49,286 bases of DNA, taken from contig NW_019091468.1 of assembly GCF_001949145.1 (NCBI RefSeq), forward strand, positions 392,941-442,226, written 5' to 3'. Positions 1 through 9,988 of the stretch are shown here, piece by piece. How positions within the stretch are numbered: position 1 is the stretch's first letter; each line of letters begins with the position of its first letter. The position numbers were made by a program, and so were the translations under genes. This DNA comes from Acanthaster planci (lineage: Eukaryota > Echinodermata > Asteroidea > Valvatida > Acanthasteridae). The notes under the pieces were generated by a model that saw nothing but the letters and a program-made list of their open reading frames with translations, was not told the origin of the DNA and ran no database searches.

Positions 1-213
1 TTGCTCAGTACAAGAACCACTTCAAGGATTTCCTGACAGAGAGCAGCGAATGGGCACAGATCATTACAGAGAGCGACCCCGATTATATGCCAACAGAAAC
101 GGAAGCTTTCGGCTTGCAGAACATTCACATATTTGGCCTGGCAAATGTCCTACATCGACCGATTATTCTCCTGGATTCACTTCAGGGACTTCAGAGTTCT
201 GGAGACTATTCAG
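1..213 (+). CDS. VCPIP1: VCPIP1 exon: part of OTU domain (runs off the left edge)
   Basis: Reads in frame from base 3 (AQYKNHFKDFL...) through ENIHIFGLANVL-like OTU sequence (here QNIHIFGLANVLHRPIILLD) to a phase-1 donor cag|gtacatg at 214. A Met at 50 is only an internal or out-of-frame ATG, so no start codon is proposed. Confidence 0.9.
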
Positions 214-3200
214 GTACATGTGGTCTATGTCATCATTTGACTGTCCCCTGAAAAACCAAAAATACAGAACTCTGCTTTTGTCCAAAATATTTCAGAGACT
301 TACATGTTCAGTTCAGTTTCAGTTTGGCTTTCTGACCCTAATTTGTCTGTGTCCCTCAGGAGTGTTTTTACCTGTGTTTGTCCCCCGCGAGGAGTGCTGT
401 GGCAAAGATGGAATGCTCAACAAGCCATTGTGTATTGCATGGAGCAGCTCCGGACGCAACCATTTCATTGCCCTGGTAGGGGTGAAAGGTAAGGACTTTT
501 CGTGGGTGTGTAATTTGCTCTCTGCAGATATGTGTCAAAAACCCAATGCAACAAGGCCCCACAGTCTGAGAGATCTGTTGTATGTACCCAAGGCAGAAGG
601 CTGGAACCAATACCCTGAAGTACCCAGTTCTCATTGGTTGAAATTGTGACAGGTCGCCCATTGCCACGCCTACCCAGGGGGATGCTAACCAAAGCCTGGG
701 GGGCACCCCACGAGCTGATCGACACCTACATCGAGTTTGACAAGGACGACATGTGTACGGTGGGCGGAGATCGCTCCCTCCCGGTAAGATTCTTAGGGAA
801 GAGTCTCTTGTATTCTTGGGCCAAACTTGTCCATTTGCTATTTCAGTGTTTCCAAGTTTAAGATTTTCGGAGTGCATTCCAGAAAATAGCTTACATATTT
901 TCATCAGCTCACATATCCTGCGATATGTAATGCAAGCAGTTGGTGCCATATAAATAAAAAAACCAAACTTTGACCTTCCATTAAAATTGGAAGGAAAACA
1001 GAATAGTGGAAATCACTGATAATCATTTCAGTGCTTGCCATTAGAAAATGTGCCATAATTGTATTGCACTAGACCCTGTCCCTCATTTGTAGGTGGTGAG
1101 CAGTTATGAACTCTTATACACCTGACAAGATAACTGCGGGGCTCATCTGATAAGTAACTGAGCGCTATCCCCTGCTATCACTAAACAGTGCAACGTCCAA
1201 CTTGCTGCGTTTGCGGTCTTTGCTGATAAGCACTGTATTCAGAAGGTTGAAATAAGTCCAACTAGCCAGAAAGTACATACGGAGATCAAGAAATTCTTTT
1301 AAATTTCTAACAGGGTTACATGTATGTGCTTTTTTTCTGCTCCCCTCCCCCCCAACACAACCCAGGACAAATATGTACAGAGACTTGCAGCCGCCATGGA
1401 GGAGGTATTTGTGGAGAAATACAGCCTCCACCCGTCAGTGGTCGCGGATGTGCATCACTACATCTACAAGCGCACTGGTGAGAGCATTGGTCCAAGTTAA
1501 ACCCTTCCCACGTTGAAGCAGTTTTGGCTTCCACTCCAACGAAGGGCCGTGACCATAAATGGGCAAAAATAGAGGTCGTGCATTGCTAACTTCTCCATAG
1601 CATCTCAGAGGCTGCGTTTGTCATTGATTTCGTTACAACGAATGCACAGAAGGTTTACTCAAGCCTATCCCAGTGACACAAAACTCTTGCCCTCAGCAGA
1701 CGCGTTAACGCACCACCTCTATTGCTGCCATTTGTCTAGCAATTAGTCATTTTGCCATCCTTCTAAGAGTCGAGAGAGACTTCATACACTGCAACTGCAT
1801 TTTAAATTTGTTCAAAAACAATTTAAATTTTCTTCTTCTTCTGGCTTCTGCTTCCAGAACTTGCCAATTCAATTCTTGCAAAAAGTTTCTTTACTTTTAC
1901 TGTACCAGACTAGGTTAGCAAGCGAGGAATTACAATTTGTCATGCTTCAACTCCTTGTCTTATTCCATGTCTTATATCCTTCCCTCATCAGATGAGAGTT
2001 TAATTGTACAGTATTTTAAGAGGTTTTTGGCACTTTGCGGTATTTAAAGAGCTTCTACTGTATTTTATGATTATTCACTGATCCAACAGTTGGCTCCACC
2101 TATTTTTTCACAGGGTTTTTAATTTGGGATGATTTCCACTGTTTTATTGTGAAACCTTTGAGAAATGTTTATTCATATTTTCGCTATGAGAAATGCTTCT
2201 TCGTATCGCACGAAAAAAATGCTGTGTTGTAGGCGTGGTGGGCGTGCCCCAGAACATCATCATCGAGAACACCCGGCACGCCCTGGAGCACCAGCAGCTG
2301 TTTCGTTGCCTGCTGTGCAGCGCGGTCTCGCAGATCGAGAAGACCAGCGTGCCGTCGGGCTGGCTGGGGCGGGGCGGGGAGCTGTACGGGCTGGCCACCA
2401 AGCTGCACGGCCGACTGATTGAGGGGAAGGTGTACACCTTTCCTCTCCACGGTGAGCTCTGCGTGGGGTCGGGGGTTCCAGGAGTCACGGGAAAATCCCG
2501 GAAGAAAAGTGGCCCTGGAAAAGTCAGGGAAAATTGGGAAAGAAATAGGTGTCCCAGAATCCTGCTGTCAGAGGAAAACAGTCAGGGAAAAGTCACGGGA
2601 AAATTGGGAAAGAAATAGGTGTCCCAGAATCCTGTTGTTAGAGGAAAAAGGTCAGGGAAAAGTCACAGGAAAATTTGGAAAGAAATAGGTGTCCCAGAAT
2701 ACTGTTGTCAGAGGAAAAAAGTCATGGAAAAATCATGCGAGTCCTTGCAAGGGTTATTTTTGATGAGCTGATGTAGTCGCACAATAATGATAAATTTACA
2801 GGATAAATCCTTGTCAATATCTAGTAATGGCTGTGGCAGTCTTCCAGGTCATAATACCAAACAACTTTTTCTCTGCAAATTGGCATTAAATGTAATGGAA
2901 ATTGTCATATTTTTGAGTCGTGGAATGTCCTGGGAAAGTCATGGAGTTTAGGTTTTAGGTTTCTGTGGAAACCCTGTGAATGTTCAGCCTTGTGCAGTTT
3001 TTAGAATTAAATGCAAACATTTTTACTTGTGTGACCAGTAATTTACATTACTTAAGTACACTTAAAAAGTTAACAAATGTGGCCCAAACTGCCCCAGCCT
3101 CAGTGTTAGCCATCCGCTGTTCAGGCTTGAAACTTTCAGTGCTATGGATGCTTGTGAGGACAAGAAATCGTAACCAGAAATCACCAACATTGATTCTGAT

Positions 3201-6200
3201 TCTGTTTCTGCCAGAGCTGAATTGCACCTACGATGCTGTAAAAGACGAGCTGGTTCCGGATCAGTCCACCATGAGACCATCCCAGTGTGCCTGGTGTCAG
3301 GGGTAAGACCGGTTTCCACTCAGTTTGTTTTTAAATTCCTCACAGGAATGTGTTGGGATCATGCAGAACCAAGAAACAATCAATCAGGGCCCGAATTTTG
3401 ACTTTTTGGGGGGGCACTGCTATTTGGCCTCGAGAAGTGGGACGTGTTAGGGGGCACCGCGGCTAATAACGGGGGCAACGAGGCCAAACTTTCTAAAAAG
3501 GAAAGGCACTGAGGCCAAGGTGTAAAAAATTCTGTAAAAGGAGTTAGGAAACTAGAAAAACAAAATGTGGTGTTCTTTGTGCTTGAGCTATCATATTTAG
3601 ATTGTATAACTATCATATTATTGAAAGCAACAGGCACATTTTCCGACAAAGGATTTCTTAATTTAGAGCAAATTAATTCATAAAAAAAGACTTTCAGTGA
3701 TTCAAACCATAGATTAAACAAAGAGAACATATTCTGTTTCAATTTTGACGCATCTTTTTCGACTGCACTGTGCAAGCTTACCGACCGAAACCCCCTGTGC
3801 CGTAAAGTTGACCAACCCATTACGCCACGGAATAATTAGTTATGCACATGTAGTTGAGTGTGCTGCGCGCGCGCATACGTGATCTGAAACTAACGGGAAA
3901 AAAGACCTAGCCATAGCTGCAGGGGCCCGTTCGGACACGGCTTAAGTCCATGTGTGCATGTGCCAGCCGGGTTGCTGCACATTGTGCCAGGCTAGGCTGG
4001 CTGGCCCATGCACCCGTACGTGCCTACAGTAAAGAATCGTCCACCGAATGTTGGGCTGTAGAACGAATGACACGTACATTTATATATTGTAAATCGAAGC
4101 CAGTCACAGTGCAGGCGAGCCTCATCGCGCGGTATGGTACGCTGCGCTGGGTCTGCCAGCTCGACTGTCCCGGCCATATTTGCACCCAATCCCATGTGGC
4201 ATGGAGACGATTGTGACGATCTCTATTATGGTTAAATGCAGGACCAAGGAACAGTCAATTGCTATTATGGTATAAAAAAGCAAAAGGGTACCAGGTAAGG
4301 TTACCTGCAGTTGACTTGAACCCCAAGGTTGGGATGGAATCTTCTTAGTCGTTTTATACCAAGGACACCAGAGTCAAGAGTCTATTAGGCTCGAGACTAA
4401 TCTTTCCCGTGCATACCAAGAAATTGCTCTGCACTGACAGCTGTGCATTCCATACCACTCGTGTGGTTTCAACATAGACCGTCTAATCTTGCAGAAAGCA
4501 GTTGCGTCAGATTCGAACAGACGGGAGTGTCGTCTATTTCAATGGCGACCGCACCACCACCCCAGCGCCCAAGACCAAGTGCAACTGTGGTTTCAAGCAC
4601 TACTGGAACGGCATCGAATATGACAACAACCCATCAATGTAAGCTGCCACAATATTCCCCCCAACAATTCAGTTCCTTTTTTGAAAAGAAACGGTGTATA
4701 GTGCTGTTCAATTCCCATGACGGTTTACAGTTGCTGGTAGTGCCTCTTGTGTCTCACCAATCATGGTCCCAGGTTCGAATGCAGCCAGGTCAAACCCCAT
4801 CATTTGACTGTGTGAATGATTTCAAAAGCAAGAGTCCAACAACCAGTTGATTTCTTTCTGGAGTTTACAATACAAAGAATGTGATATCTTCTACACAATG
4901 GAGGATTTAGGGAGGATTCTGGACAGCTCCTATCAAAAATTAGCCAATGAGAGAGGCTTGGTAAATGTGAACCACCCTAGCAAATAGATCCCCAAGTCGC
5001 CAGAGCCACTCTGGAGTTTAGACCTTTAAACAGCATCTTGCAAAGTAGAAATAGCAATCCTCAACGTTTGTCACCCAGGTAGTCAGGTTGGTGTGGGGCT
5101 CTTTCCTGGCCTATCACCTCTGCGATCCAGGTTCGAATCCTACCCAGGTCGGCATGTGGATTGGGTTCTCAGTCCCTGCCTGATTCCGTTGGTGTATTCC
5201 CTGGAATATTTATCAAGGCGTTTCTTCATTGTCATCTTCATCGTCACTTCATCCTGTAATTGGCGCTAAATGTGCTGTTGGATGAACAGATATAGATAAA
5301 TGAAATGAAATAAAGTTTTGTCAGGATACCAACATAAGTGATGCATCAAAACTAGAGAGCGCGGGTCACTCCTTCTAATGTAAATTACAACATAATGACC
5401 AGAAAAAGAAATTTGCGATCTGAACACAATAAAGAATTTGTTATTGGTTTCCTGCAGAGTGAAGGAGTTCGAAGGATTCAGGGTACTTCCTTGCTAGATA
5501 AAGATTTTTATAGCTTCTAGGGTTTTGCCCGTTAACAGCTTCACCGTTCCCTTGAAGTGGAAGGGCCTGTCCTACCTGGAGGAAGTGCTGTGGTTCCAGG
5601 ACGAATCGGACCCAGCCCTGAACAGCAACGCCTATGACATTGCCTCGGCCCTGGTCCAGAAGCACTTCCCGGGGGAGTTTGGCAGTGAGAAGCTGGTCCA
5701 GCAGGTGGTGGAGACCATCCTGCAGAACGTGAGTGGCTATGGACGCCCCCCCCCAAAAAAGCGACTACGTGTGGAATTTTGCATTGGTTTAATAATGACA
5801 GTTAGAAAGCAGCCCAGTTTTGTTCAGGCTAAATCTCAGTTGATGCTGAGAAAGAGTCGTAACATTTATTTCTCCATATTTCTAGCATGAAATTGTTACT
5901 CATTTTGTTTTTGTTTCTGCTGTTTACAGACTGCCGGACAAGAGGAGGAGTTCCAGCCAATCAGCCTGAAGGACATGCCAACCACGAGCACTGCCGACCA
6001 ATCAGCCGCCGGCTTTGCCCCCGCACAGGGGGGCGACACTCCCGAACTCAAGCGCGGTTTGAAAGGGGATGCAGGGGGACACACTCCCAAGCACTCCCGA
6101 CCCAAAGATAAGGATGGCCATGCAGGAAGATCGGCATCCCCCGCGAGCGGACGTAGTTCACCTAGGGTGGGGTCCCCTGCAGAGAAGAAAGGAGGCAAGC

Positions 6201-9200
6201 TGGATGAATCGCCGTCCAAGATAATACTGACTGGACACGCTGTAAGCAGAAAAACTTGGAAGAGAGTTGAAACTTTAAAGGTTCCAAGGCCTGTTTGAAT
6301 TCAGTGCAAATAAAGTAATTTTAAAAGAAGCGGTACAAGGAAGCCTCACTTTCTAGGTGTATAGATATGTTGTATAGATTGTACATCGCTTGGCTGGTAA
6401 CCGATGTTTGCATGGCTAATACTGCTTGTGGACCCAGGACTCTCTCCATGGGACAAGAAATTCACAATTATTTTTTGGAAACACATCATGCACTCCGGAA
6501 GATTCCATTTTTATGGACCGAGGATGTTCATTTCTTAAACACTCTTTCCAAATTTCCTTTGTGGTGTTGGATAACTGTACTGTAATTTAAATCAAAAATA
6601 TACGGATCTCGGTTTTCAGGCCAAGACCCTTCACAAAGAGGAGCTTACCATGAGCGAAGCGGAGCGAAACCTTCGCAAACGCATCCAGGATAAGGCACCT
6701 GTCGTGCAGCACCATCATCCATCACTGGAGGAGTCAGGAAAGCAGCCCTCTCCCAGCACGCCCCCAAGCGGCAGAGCACCCACACAGAGGGAAGATGTCG
6801 TGCAAGGAAGCCCACAAGGTGGACCCAAGGAGGAGATGGCCAAAGCAACCGACATTGCCATGGAGACAGTCGTCCAGGCAACCAAAGAGCCACCGAAGCA
6901 GAAGAGGATCCGACTGACATCATCAGATGGGAAGCAGGTACGAGAAGATTTCCTTGATCCTGCAAAGGCCTCCTATGAAACTCCGACTAAATATTGAAAA
7001 ATCTGGGAATACAGCTTTAATAATCCTTTTTGTTTCTTGACGGATGATAGATTTTTGCCAAGATTTTCATATTTTTTGGTCTTCCACTTATCTTTATTCA
7101 CTTCATAAGGGTATTTCACAAAAGCGCGCTTCCAAGAGTTTGCAACGTGTCGAGCAATCACAGTGCATGAAATCTGTCGACCCAATGCTCGTTTGGTAAG
7201 GGTTCACAGATTCCGTGCACTGTGATTGGTCAACGTGTTGTAAACTCTTGGAGGCGCACTAATGTGGATCGCCCGGATTGATATTCAGTTTCCTACTTTC
7301 ATCTGTACTTTAAAACGTGTTTTTTTTGTGGATATCAAGATTTCTTGTTTTCAGTAAAAGTGCATCTGCTTGAGACTATGAGACTGCTTGAGACCTGAGA
7401 TTTATCTTCTTTTTTTTCGGCTGGTGCTCAGGCTACACTGGTTCTCGACCCCAGCACGACATTCGCCCAGCTGCAGGCCAAGATCGAGGCCGAGTTCCAC
7501 ATCGAAGCAGCCGACCAGAAGATACGCTACGGCTTCCCCCCGAAAGAGCTGACTGTGCCCGCCGAGGGGGACCAGGAGGATCAACCGGTGCCCCTGCAGA
7601 ACGGGGACAGGGTGACGGTGGAAGTGATATCGAAGGGTGAGTGCTTCGCAGCCGCAAAAATGCAGTTCCTGTTTCTAGACCAATCCTATGACTCAAAGTG
7701 CACTCTTGAACTTGAAGGAAAGTCGCAGCATCCTATCCGCCTTGAGCGGGAACAAGAGAGGGCGTTTTTGAAATTGCAGTGACTGTCCTTGGGCACATGC
7801 GCGTTTGGCTTGGGGCGCACTGAGCCTGCACGATCCATCTTGTCTCATTTTCTTTTCAATTCAGACTTAAGAACGTTCTGCTCATGGTCACTTATGTTTG
7901 TTTGTATTTTTTGTGCGCAATCAGTACAACCCATGGAGGTAGGACCGTCAGAGCATGGCCAGCATTCCCTCAGCACCTTGCCAGGATCTTCCACTCTCAT
8001 GGAGGGGGGAGGCAGATCACTGAACCGGGAGGAAATCATGAGGGGCATGGAGAATTTGCAGCAAGACACAGGTGCAGTTTCAGATTAAGTAACGGGGCTC
8101 AAGATACAGCTATCATGATAGCCATGGCCAACAAGTTTGCCAGTGATGCAGATTTTTTTTTGCCTGCATATGCTCTGTCCCTGGAATAAAATGGGTATCA
8201 TTGTCTACCATTTCTACGGCACCTGTGCTTTTCCAAATAATATATGGGAAATTTTACAATCATATAATCAGCAGAATGACCTTTGACTTCATCTTAATTA
8301 TGCTGATTTATGTAAACGCATTCAATCAGGTGACACCCTCGACCTCCAGCTCTACTCGCTGAACCTGATGGCCACCCTGATGAACTTGGACATGTGGGCT
8401 TACGTGCAGCAGAACGCCACGCTGTTTGAGAGGGGTGGTCTCTTCTACGCCATCGTGGAGAGGGACTTGGGCCTGGCGGACGGTAAGCACTTCTTGCTGC
8501 CGTCAATACCAAACAAGGTACGATTTAAAGTCGGTGTACCAACCCCCCCCATTGGGAAGTCTTAGCCCCTCCCCTTTTTTGAGGGTATATAACTTGGGTT
8601 TGGTTTAGTATTAGGTACAAAGTTTGGGCTCTGAGATTTAGGGGTGAGGGCTGAGTTATCTTGGAGTAAGGAGGGAGATATCGTTAGCATATTTAAACAA
8701 AGTTTGGGTAATCTGCATCAGGTGAACAGGATCGATCAAATCCATTTCTCAACCCTGATAGTCCAGAACCTCACAACAGCTGGAGAATATTCACAACTGC
8801 TAAGCTGAAGCTAACTTTGATGCAGAAGCTCTGAGCGAACAGTTTTATGGCACTTTTTCTAGTGTTTCTAGCCTTCCCTGATGATAAGTGTGATTTTCTG
8901 TTTTCTTCCTTTCTGTCAAGAAATTCACTTACAATGCCATGGAGGACCGCATTGAGATTTGCCTGGAGCCCATCGGACATTTCCCCATCAGGCCAGGGGT
9001 GGATGATTCAGACAGTCCATCCACCAGTCGACCTTCTCCCAGTAGCACTGACCCGGAAGACAAGGACCGGTCGGAGTACATCACGAGCGTGCGGAGCAAG
9101 CTGAAGGCCGGCGGGAGTGGGGTGGTCACCACGGGTGGCAAGCAGGTCGGAGGTTACAGGGCATTCTCGGGCCACGCCCACACTCTGAGTTCGGGGGGAC

Positions 9201-9988
9201 AGCGGTTGGACGGGGGCACCAGCAGCAGCAGCAGCAGCCAACAGCAGGAAGGATGGGAGATGCCACGGTGGACCCAGTACCAGAGGGAGTTCAAGAAGCT
9301 CTTGGATCGGCAGGAACAGCAAGCACCCGAGGCACAGCTGTCTGGTAGTGGACAATCATCGGAGGCTGTTGAAATGCCACAGGGGTCATCTGTAGAGCAG
9401 CTAGGTGTCCTGGCCCAAGAGCCCATGCTGTCAAATCAGAGGGCAACGGAGGGGCAGAGATTAAGACCCACAACTCAGGAAGGACTCAGAGAGGAAATCA
9501 TGGACTCTTCCATTTCAGATTCCGGAGAGGGAAGGGCAGGAGCCACCGATATATCACATGGCACTGTAGACATTGCAAGCGGCAATCGTGAAACGGAACA
9601 GTCCAAAAGCAAATCAGAGGAGGGCTCTACAGAGAGGGACATTCCGATGGAGGTCAGCAGAGAGGCGTCCGTGCAGCAACGCGCCCCCTTGTCAACCCTC
9701 CCCATGGAAGTGGACTCAAAGAACGATAATCTCCAAAATACTATCACGGTTCAGTCCTCCCTGCCGGACGGCCGTGAGAGCATCAGTGATGACGCAGCAC
9801 CAGCACCCACCCAAGAACAACGCCTCCCTGAAGGCGAACCAGTCCAAGCAACAAGTGAACCCAAGGACGAGGGCATGCCAGTGTACGTCCCCAAGAGACT
9901 AGGACCAGGCTATACGGTTCTCGTCGAACAAACCCCACCAGGGGCATCCACGCCGAGTCCAAGTGACGAGCAGAGTCACGGAACATGA
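1..9988 (+). CDS. VCPIP1: VCPIP1 (VCIP135) orthologue, 5'-truncated, 14 coding exons
   Basis: OTU-family deubiquitinase that in vertebrates binds the p97/VCP-p47 complex and supports Golgi and ER reassembly after mitosis. Exons: 1-213, 360-488, 653-783, 1366-1477, 2233-2451, 3215-3302, 4495-4638, 5521-5728, 5930-6241, 6620-6937, 7432-7636, 7925-8071, 8330-8517, 8921-9988 (stop TGA 9986-9988). Every junction is GT-AG and all phases agree, giving 1,159 codons from the edge to the stop. In order the protein shows the rest of the OTU domain with the histidine motif GRNHFIALV, conserved Cys pairs (CLLC, CAWC, CNCGFKHYW), the block KHFPGEFGSE, a ubiquitin-like/UBX-like segment with IRYGFPPKEL, and a long low-complexity C-terminus. 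The OTU catalytic Cys precedes the window edge. The family assignment rests on recognised conserved blocks along the whole length; I could not run an alignment. The C-terminal tail is longer and more divergent than in vertebrates. Confidence 0.93.
360..488 (+). CDS. VCPIP1: VCPIP1 exon: end of OTU domain with catalytic His motif
   Basis: Acceptor ccctcag at 353-359, donor gtaagg at 489. Encodes the near-invariant block LNKPLCIAWSSSGRNHF followed by IALVGVKG. The histidine after GRN is at the position of the OTU catalytic His. Phase 1 in, phase 1 out. Confidence 0.93.
653..783 (+). CDS. VCPIP1: VCPIP1 exon
   Basis: Acceptor tgacag ends at 652, donor gtaaga begins at 784. Encodes a segment containing LTKAWGAPHELIDTYIEF and GGDRSL, which matches the post-OTU region of VCPIP1. 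Ends in phase 0. Confidence 0.88.
1366..1477 (+). CDS. VCPIP1: VCPIP1 exon
   Basis: Acceptor after a C-rich tract (cccag, ends 1365). Encodes DKYVQRLAAAMEEVFVEKY and then LHPSVVADVHHYIYKRTG. Donor gtgaga at 1478, phase 1. Confidence 0.9.
2233..2451 (+). CDS. VCPIP1: VCPIP1 exon: first Cys pair
   Basis: Acceptor ttgtag ends 2232, donor gtgagc at 2452. GC-rich relative to its flanks. Encodes FRCLLCSAVSQ, with a CxxC pair, and SGWLGRGGELYGLATKLHG. The CxxC is conserved in VCPIP1 and probably pairs with the Cys pairs of the next two exons to bind zinc (inference). Confidence 0.9.
2473..2974. mobile_element. Element with GGGTTCCA ends and internal 70-bp tandem repeats
   Basis: Lies in the VCPIP1 intron after exon 2233-2451, starting about 20 bp past the donor. 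The left end GGGTTCCA (2473-2480) mirrors the right end TGGAAACCC (2966-2974). Both flanks carry AGTCATGG/GGGAAAAGTC-type words. Inside are three tandem units at 2523-2580, 2581-2650 and 2651-2720. A related fragment with GGGTTCC and CTGGAAAAGTCATG lies at 36740-36830. Reads as a non-autonomous DNA transposon; superfamily not assigned. Confidence 0.6.
2523..2720. repeat. About 70-bp tandem repeat, 3 copies
   Basis: Units start at 2523 (58 bp, short by one internal block), 2581 (70 bp) and 2651 (70 bp). Each contains AAATAGGTGTCCCAGAAT. The reading frame through it is a chance ORF. Confidence 0.95.
3215..3302 (+). CDS. VCPIP1: VCPIP1 exon: second Cys pair
   Basis: Acceptor tgccag ends 3214, donor gtaaga at 3303. 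Encodes ELNCTYDAVKDELVPD and CAWCQG. Phase 1 in, phase 2 out. Confidence 0.88.
3903..3945 (+). repeat. Dispersed repeat R3, fragment 1
   Basis: ACCTAGCCATAGCTGCAGGG then CCCGTTCGGACACGGC matches parts of the segments at 47805-47925 (same strand) and 23411-23520 (opposite strand). Confidence 0.6.
4495..4638 (+). CDS. VCPIP1: VCPIP1 exon: CNCGFKHYW motif
   Basis: Acceptor cttgcag ends 4494, donor gtaagc at 4639. Encodes GSVVYFNGDRT and KCNCGFKHYWNGIEYDN, a strongly conserved VCPIP1 block (third Cys pair). Confidence 0.9.
5076..5324 (+). mobile_element. tRNA-derived SINE, copy 1 (VCPIP1 intron)
   Basis: Head has an A-box-like TAGTCAGGTTGGTGTGG and a B box GGTTCGAATCC at 5130-5140, about 40 bp apart as in a tRNA. 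The body is GTGGATTGGGTTCTCAGTCC..., with an A-rich tail GATAAATGAAATGAAATAAA. The body is shared with the element at 12130-12345. Confidence 0.8.
5521..5728 (+). CDS. VCPIP1: VCPIP1 exon: KHFPGEFGSE block
   Basis: Acceptor cttctag ends 5520, donor gtgagt at 5729. Encodes WFQDESDPALNSNAYDIA and KHFPGEFGSEKLVQQVV, matching the central conserved region of VCPIP1. Confidence 0.92.
5930..6241 (+). CDS. VCPIP1: VCPIP1 exon: low-complexity linker ending SKIILTGHA
   Basis: Acceptor tttacag ends 5929, donor gtaagc at 6242; phase 0 at both ends, 104 codons. Mostly Pro/Ser/Gly/Lys-rich linker. The last residues, SPSKIILTGHA, match the conserved block that leads into the KTLHKEEL segment of the next exon. 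Confidence 0.87.
6620..6937 (+). CDS. VCPIP1: VCPIP1 exon: KTLHKEEL segment and linker
   Basis: Acceptor ttttcag ends 6619, donor gtacga at 6938; phase 0 at both ends. Begins AKTLHKEELTMSEAERNL, which is conserved in VCPIP1. Continues with a variable Pro/Gln-rich linker and ends KRIRLTSSDGKQ at the start of the ubiquitin-like fold. Confidence 0.88.
7104..7279 (+). mobile_element. Foldback MITE family F175, copy A (VCPIP1 intron)
   Basis: About 176 bp, nearly palindromic over its length. The left arm has CTTCCAAGAGTTTGCAACG, an AATCAC word and AAATCTGTC. The right arm has the complements ACAGATTCCG, GTGATTGG and AACTCTTGGAGGCGCAC. It is homologous along its length to copies at 12770-12944 and 19581-19756. 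No coding capacity. Confidence 0.9.
7432..7636 (+). CDS. VCPIP1: VCPIP1 exon: ubiquitin-like (UBX-like) domain
   Basis: Acceptor gctcag ends 7431, donor gtgagt at 7637. Encodes the beta-grasp segment TFAQLQAKIEAEF, then IRYGFPPKELTVP and VPLQNGDRVTVEVI. In family members this domain helps contact p97 (established for VCPIP1-type proteins; not testable here). Confidence 0.9.
7925..8071 (+). CDS. VCPIP1: VCPIP1 exon: divergent linker
   Basis: Acceptor caatcag ends 7924, donor gtgcag at 8072 (a weak GT). Encodes QPMEVGPSEHGQHSL and REEIMRGMENLQQDT. Only the phases (1 in, 1 out) and the position support it strongly; the sequence is poorly conserved. Confidence 0.8.
8330..8517 (+). CDS. VCPIP1: VCPIP1 exon: NLMATLMNLDMW block
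   Basis: Acceptor caatcag ends 8329, donor gtacga at 8518. Encodes SLNLMATLMNLDMWAYV, ERGGLFYAIVERDLGLADG and KHFLLPSIPNK. An internal gtaagc at 8483 looks like a donor, but the conserved ADGKH reading runs through it, so the exon is taken to end at 8517. Confidence 0.88.
8921..9988 (+). CDS. VCPIP1: VCPIP1 terminal coding exon
   Basis: Acceptor tgtcaag ends 8920. Encodes 355 residues to TGA at 9986-9988. Only the first 30 or so (FTYNAMEDRIEICLEPIGHF, then PIRPGVDD) match the VCPIP1 core. The rest is acidic, Ser/Gln-rich and probably disordered, including a Ser run encoded by an AGC repeat near 9220-9238. Confidence 0.9.
   Translation, partial: KFTYNAMEDRIEICLEPIGHFPIRPGVDDSDSPSTSRPSPSSTDPEDKDRSEYITSVRSKLKAGGSGVVTTGGKQVGGYRAFSGHAHTLSSGGQRLDGGTSSSSSSQQQEGWEMPRWTQYQREFKKLLDRQEQQAPEAQLSGSGQSSEAVEMPQGSSVEQLGVLAQEPMLSNQRATEGQRLRPTTQEGLREEIMDSSISDSGEGRAGATDISHGTVDIASGNRETEQSKSKSEEGSTERDIPMEVSREASVQQRAPLSTLPMEVDSKNDNLQNTITVQSSLPDGRESISDDAAPAPTQEQRLPEGEPVQATSEPKDEGMPVYVPKRLGPGYTVLVEQTPPGASTPSPSDEQSHGT

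Noticed and set aside
368-949. 193-codon minus-strand ORF
   Set aside because: Shadow of VCPIP1 exons and the introns between them; no family motif.
3380-3820. 146-codon minus-strand ORF
   Set aside because: Lies wholly in a VCPIP1 intron, low complexity, no recognisable domain.
5076-5160. tRNA gene
   Set aside because: Has a good B box, but it continues into a SINE body with an A-rich tail and the acceptor stem does not pair.
8482-8483. Exon end at the inner GTAAGC
   Set aside because: The conserved ADGKH sequence continues across it, and the phase-0 donor at 8518 fits the next exon.
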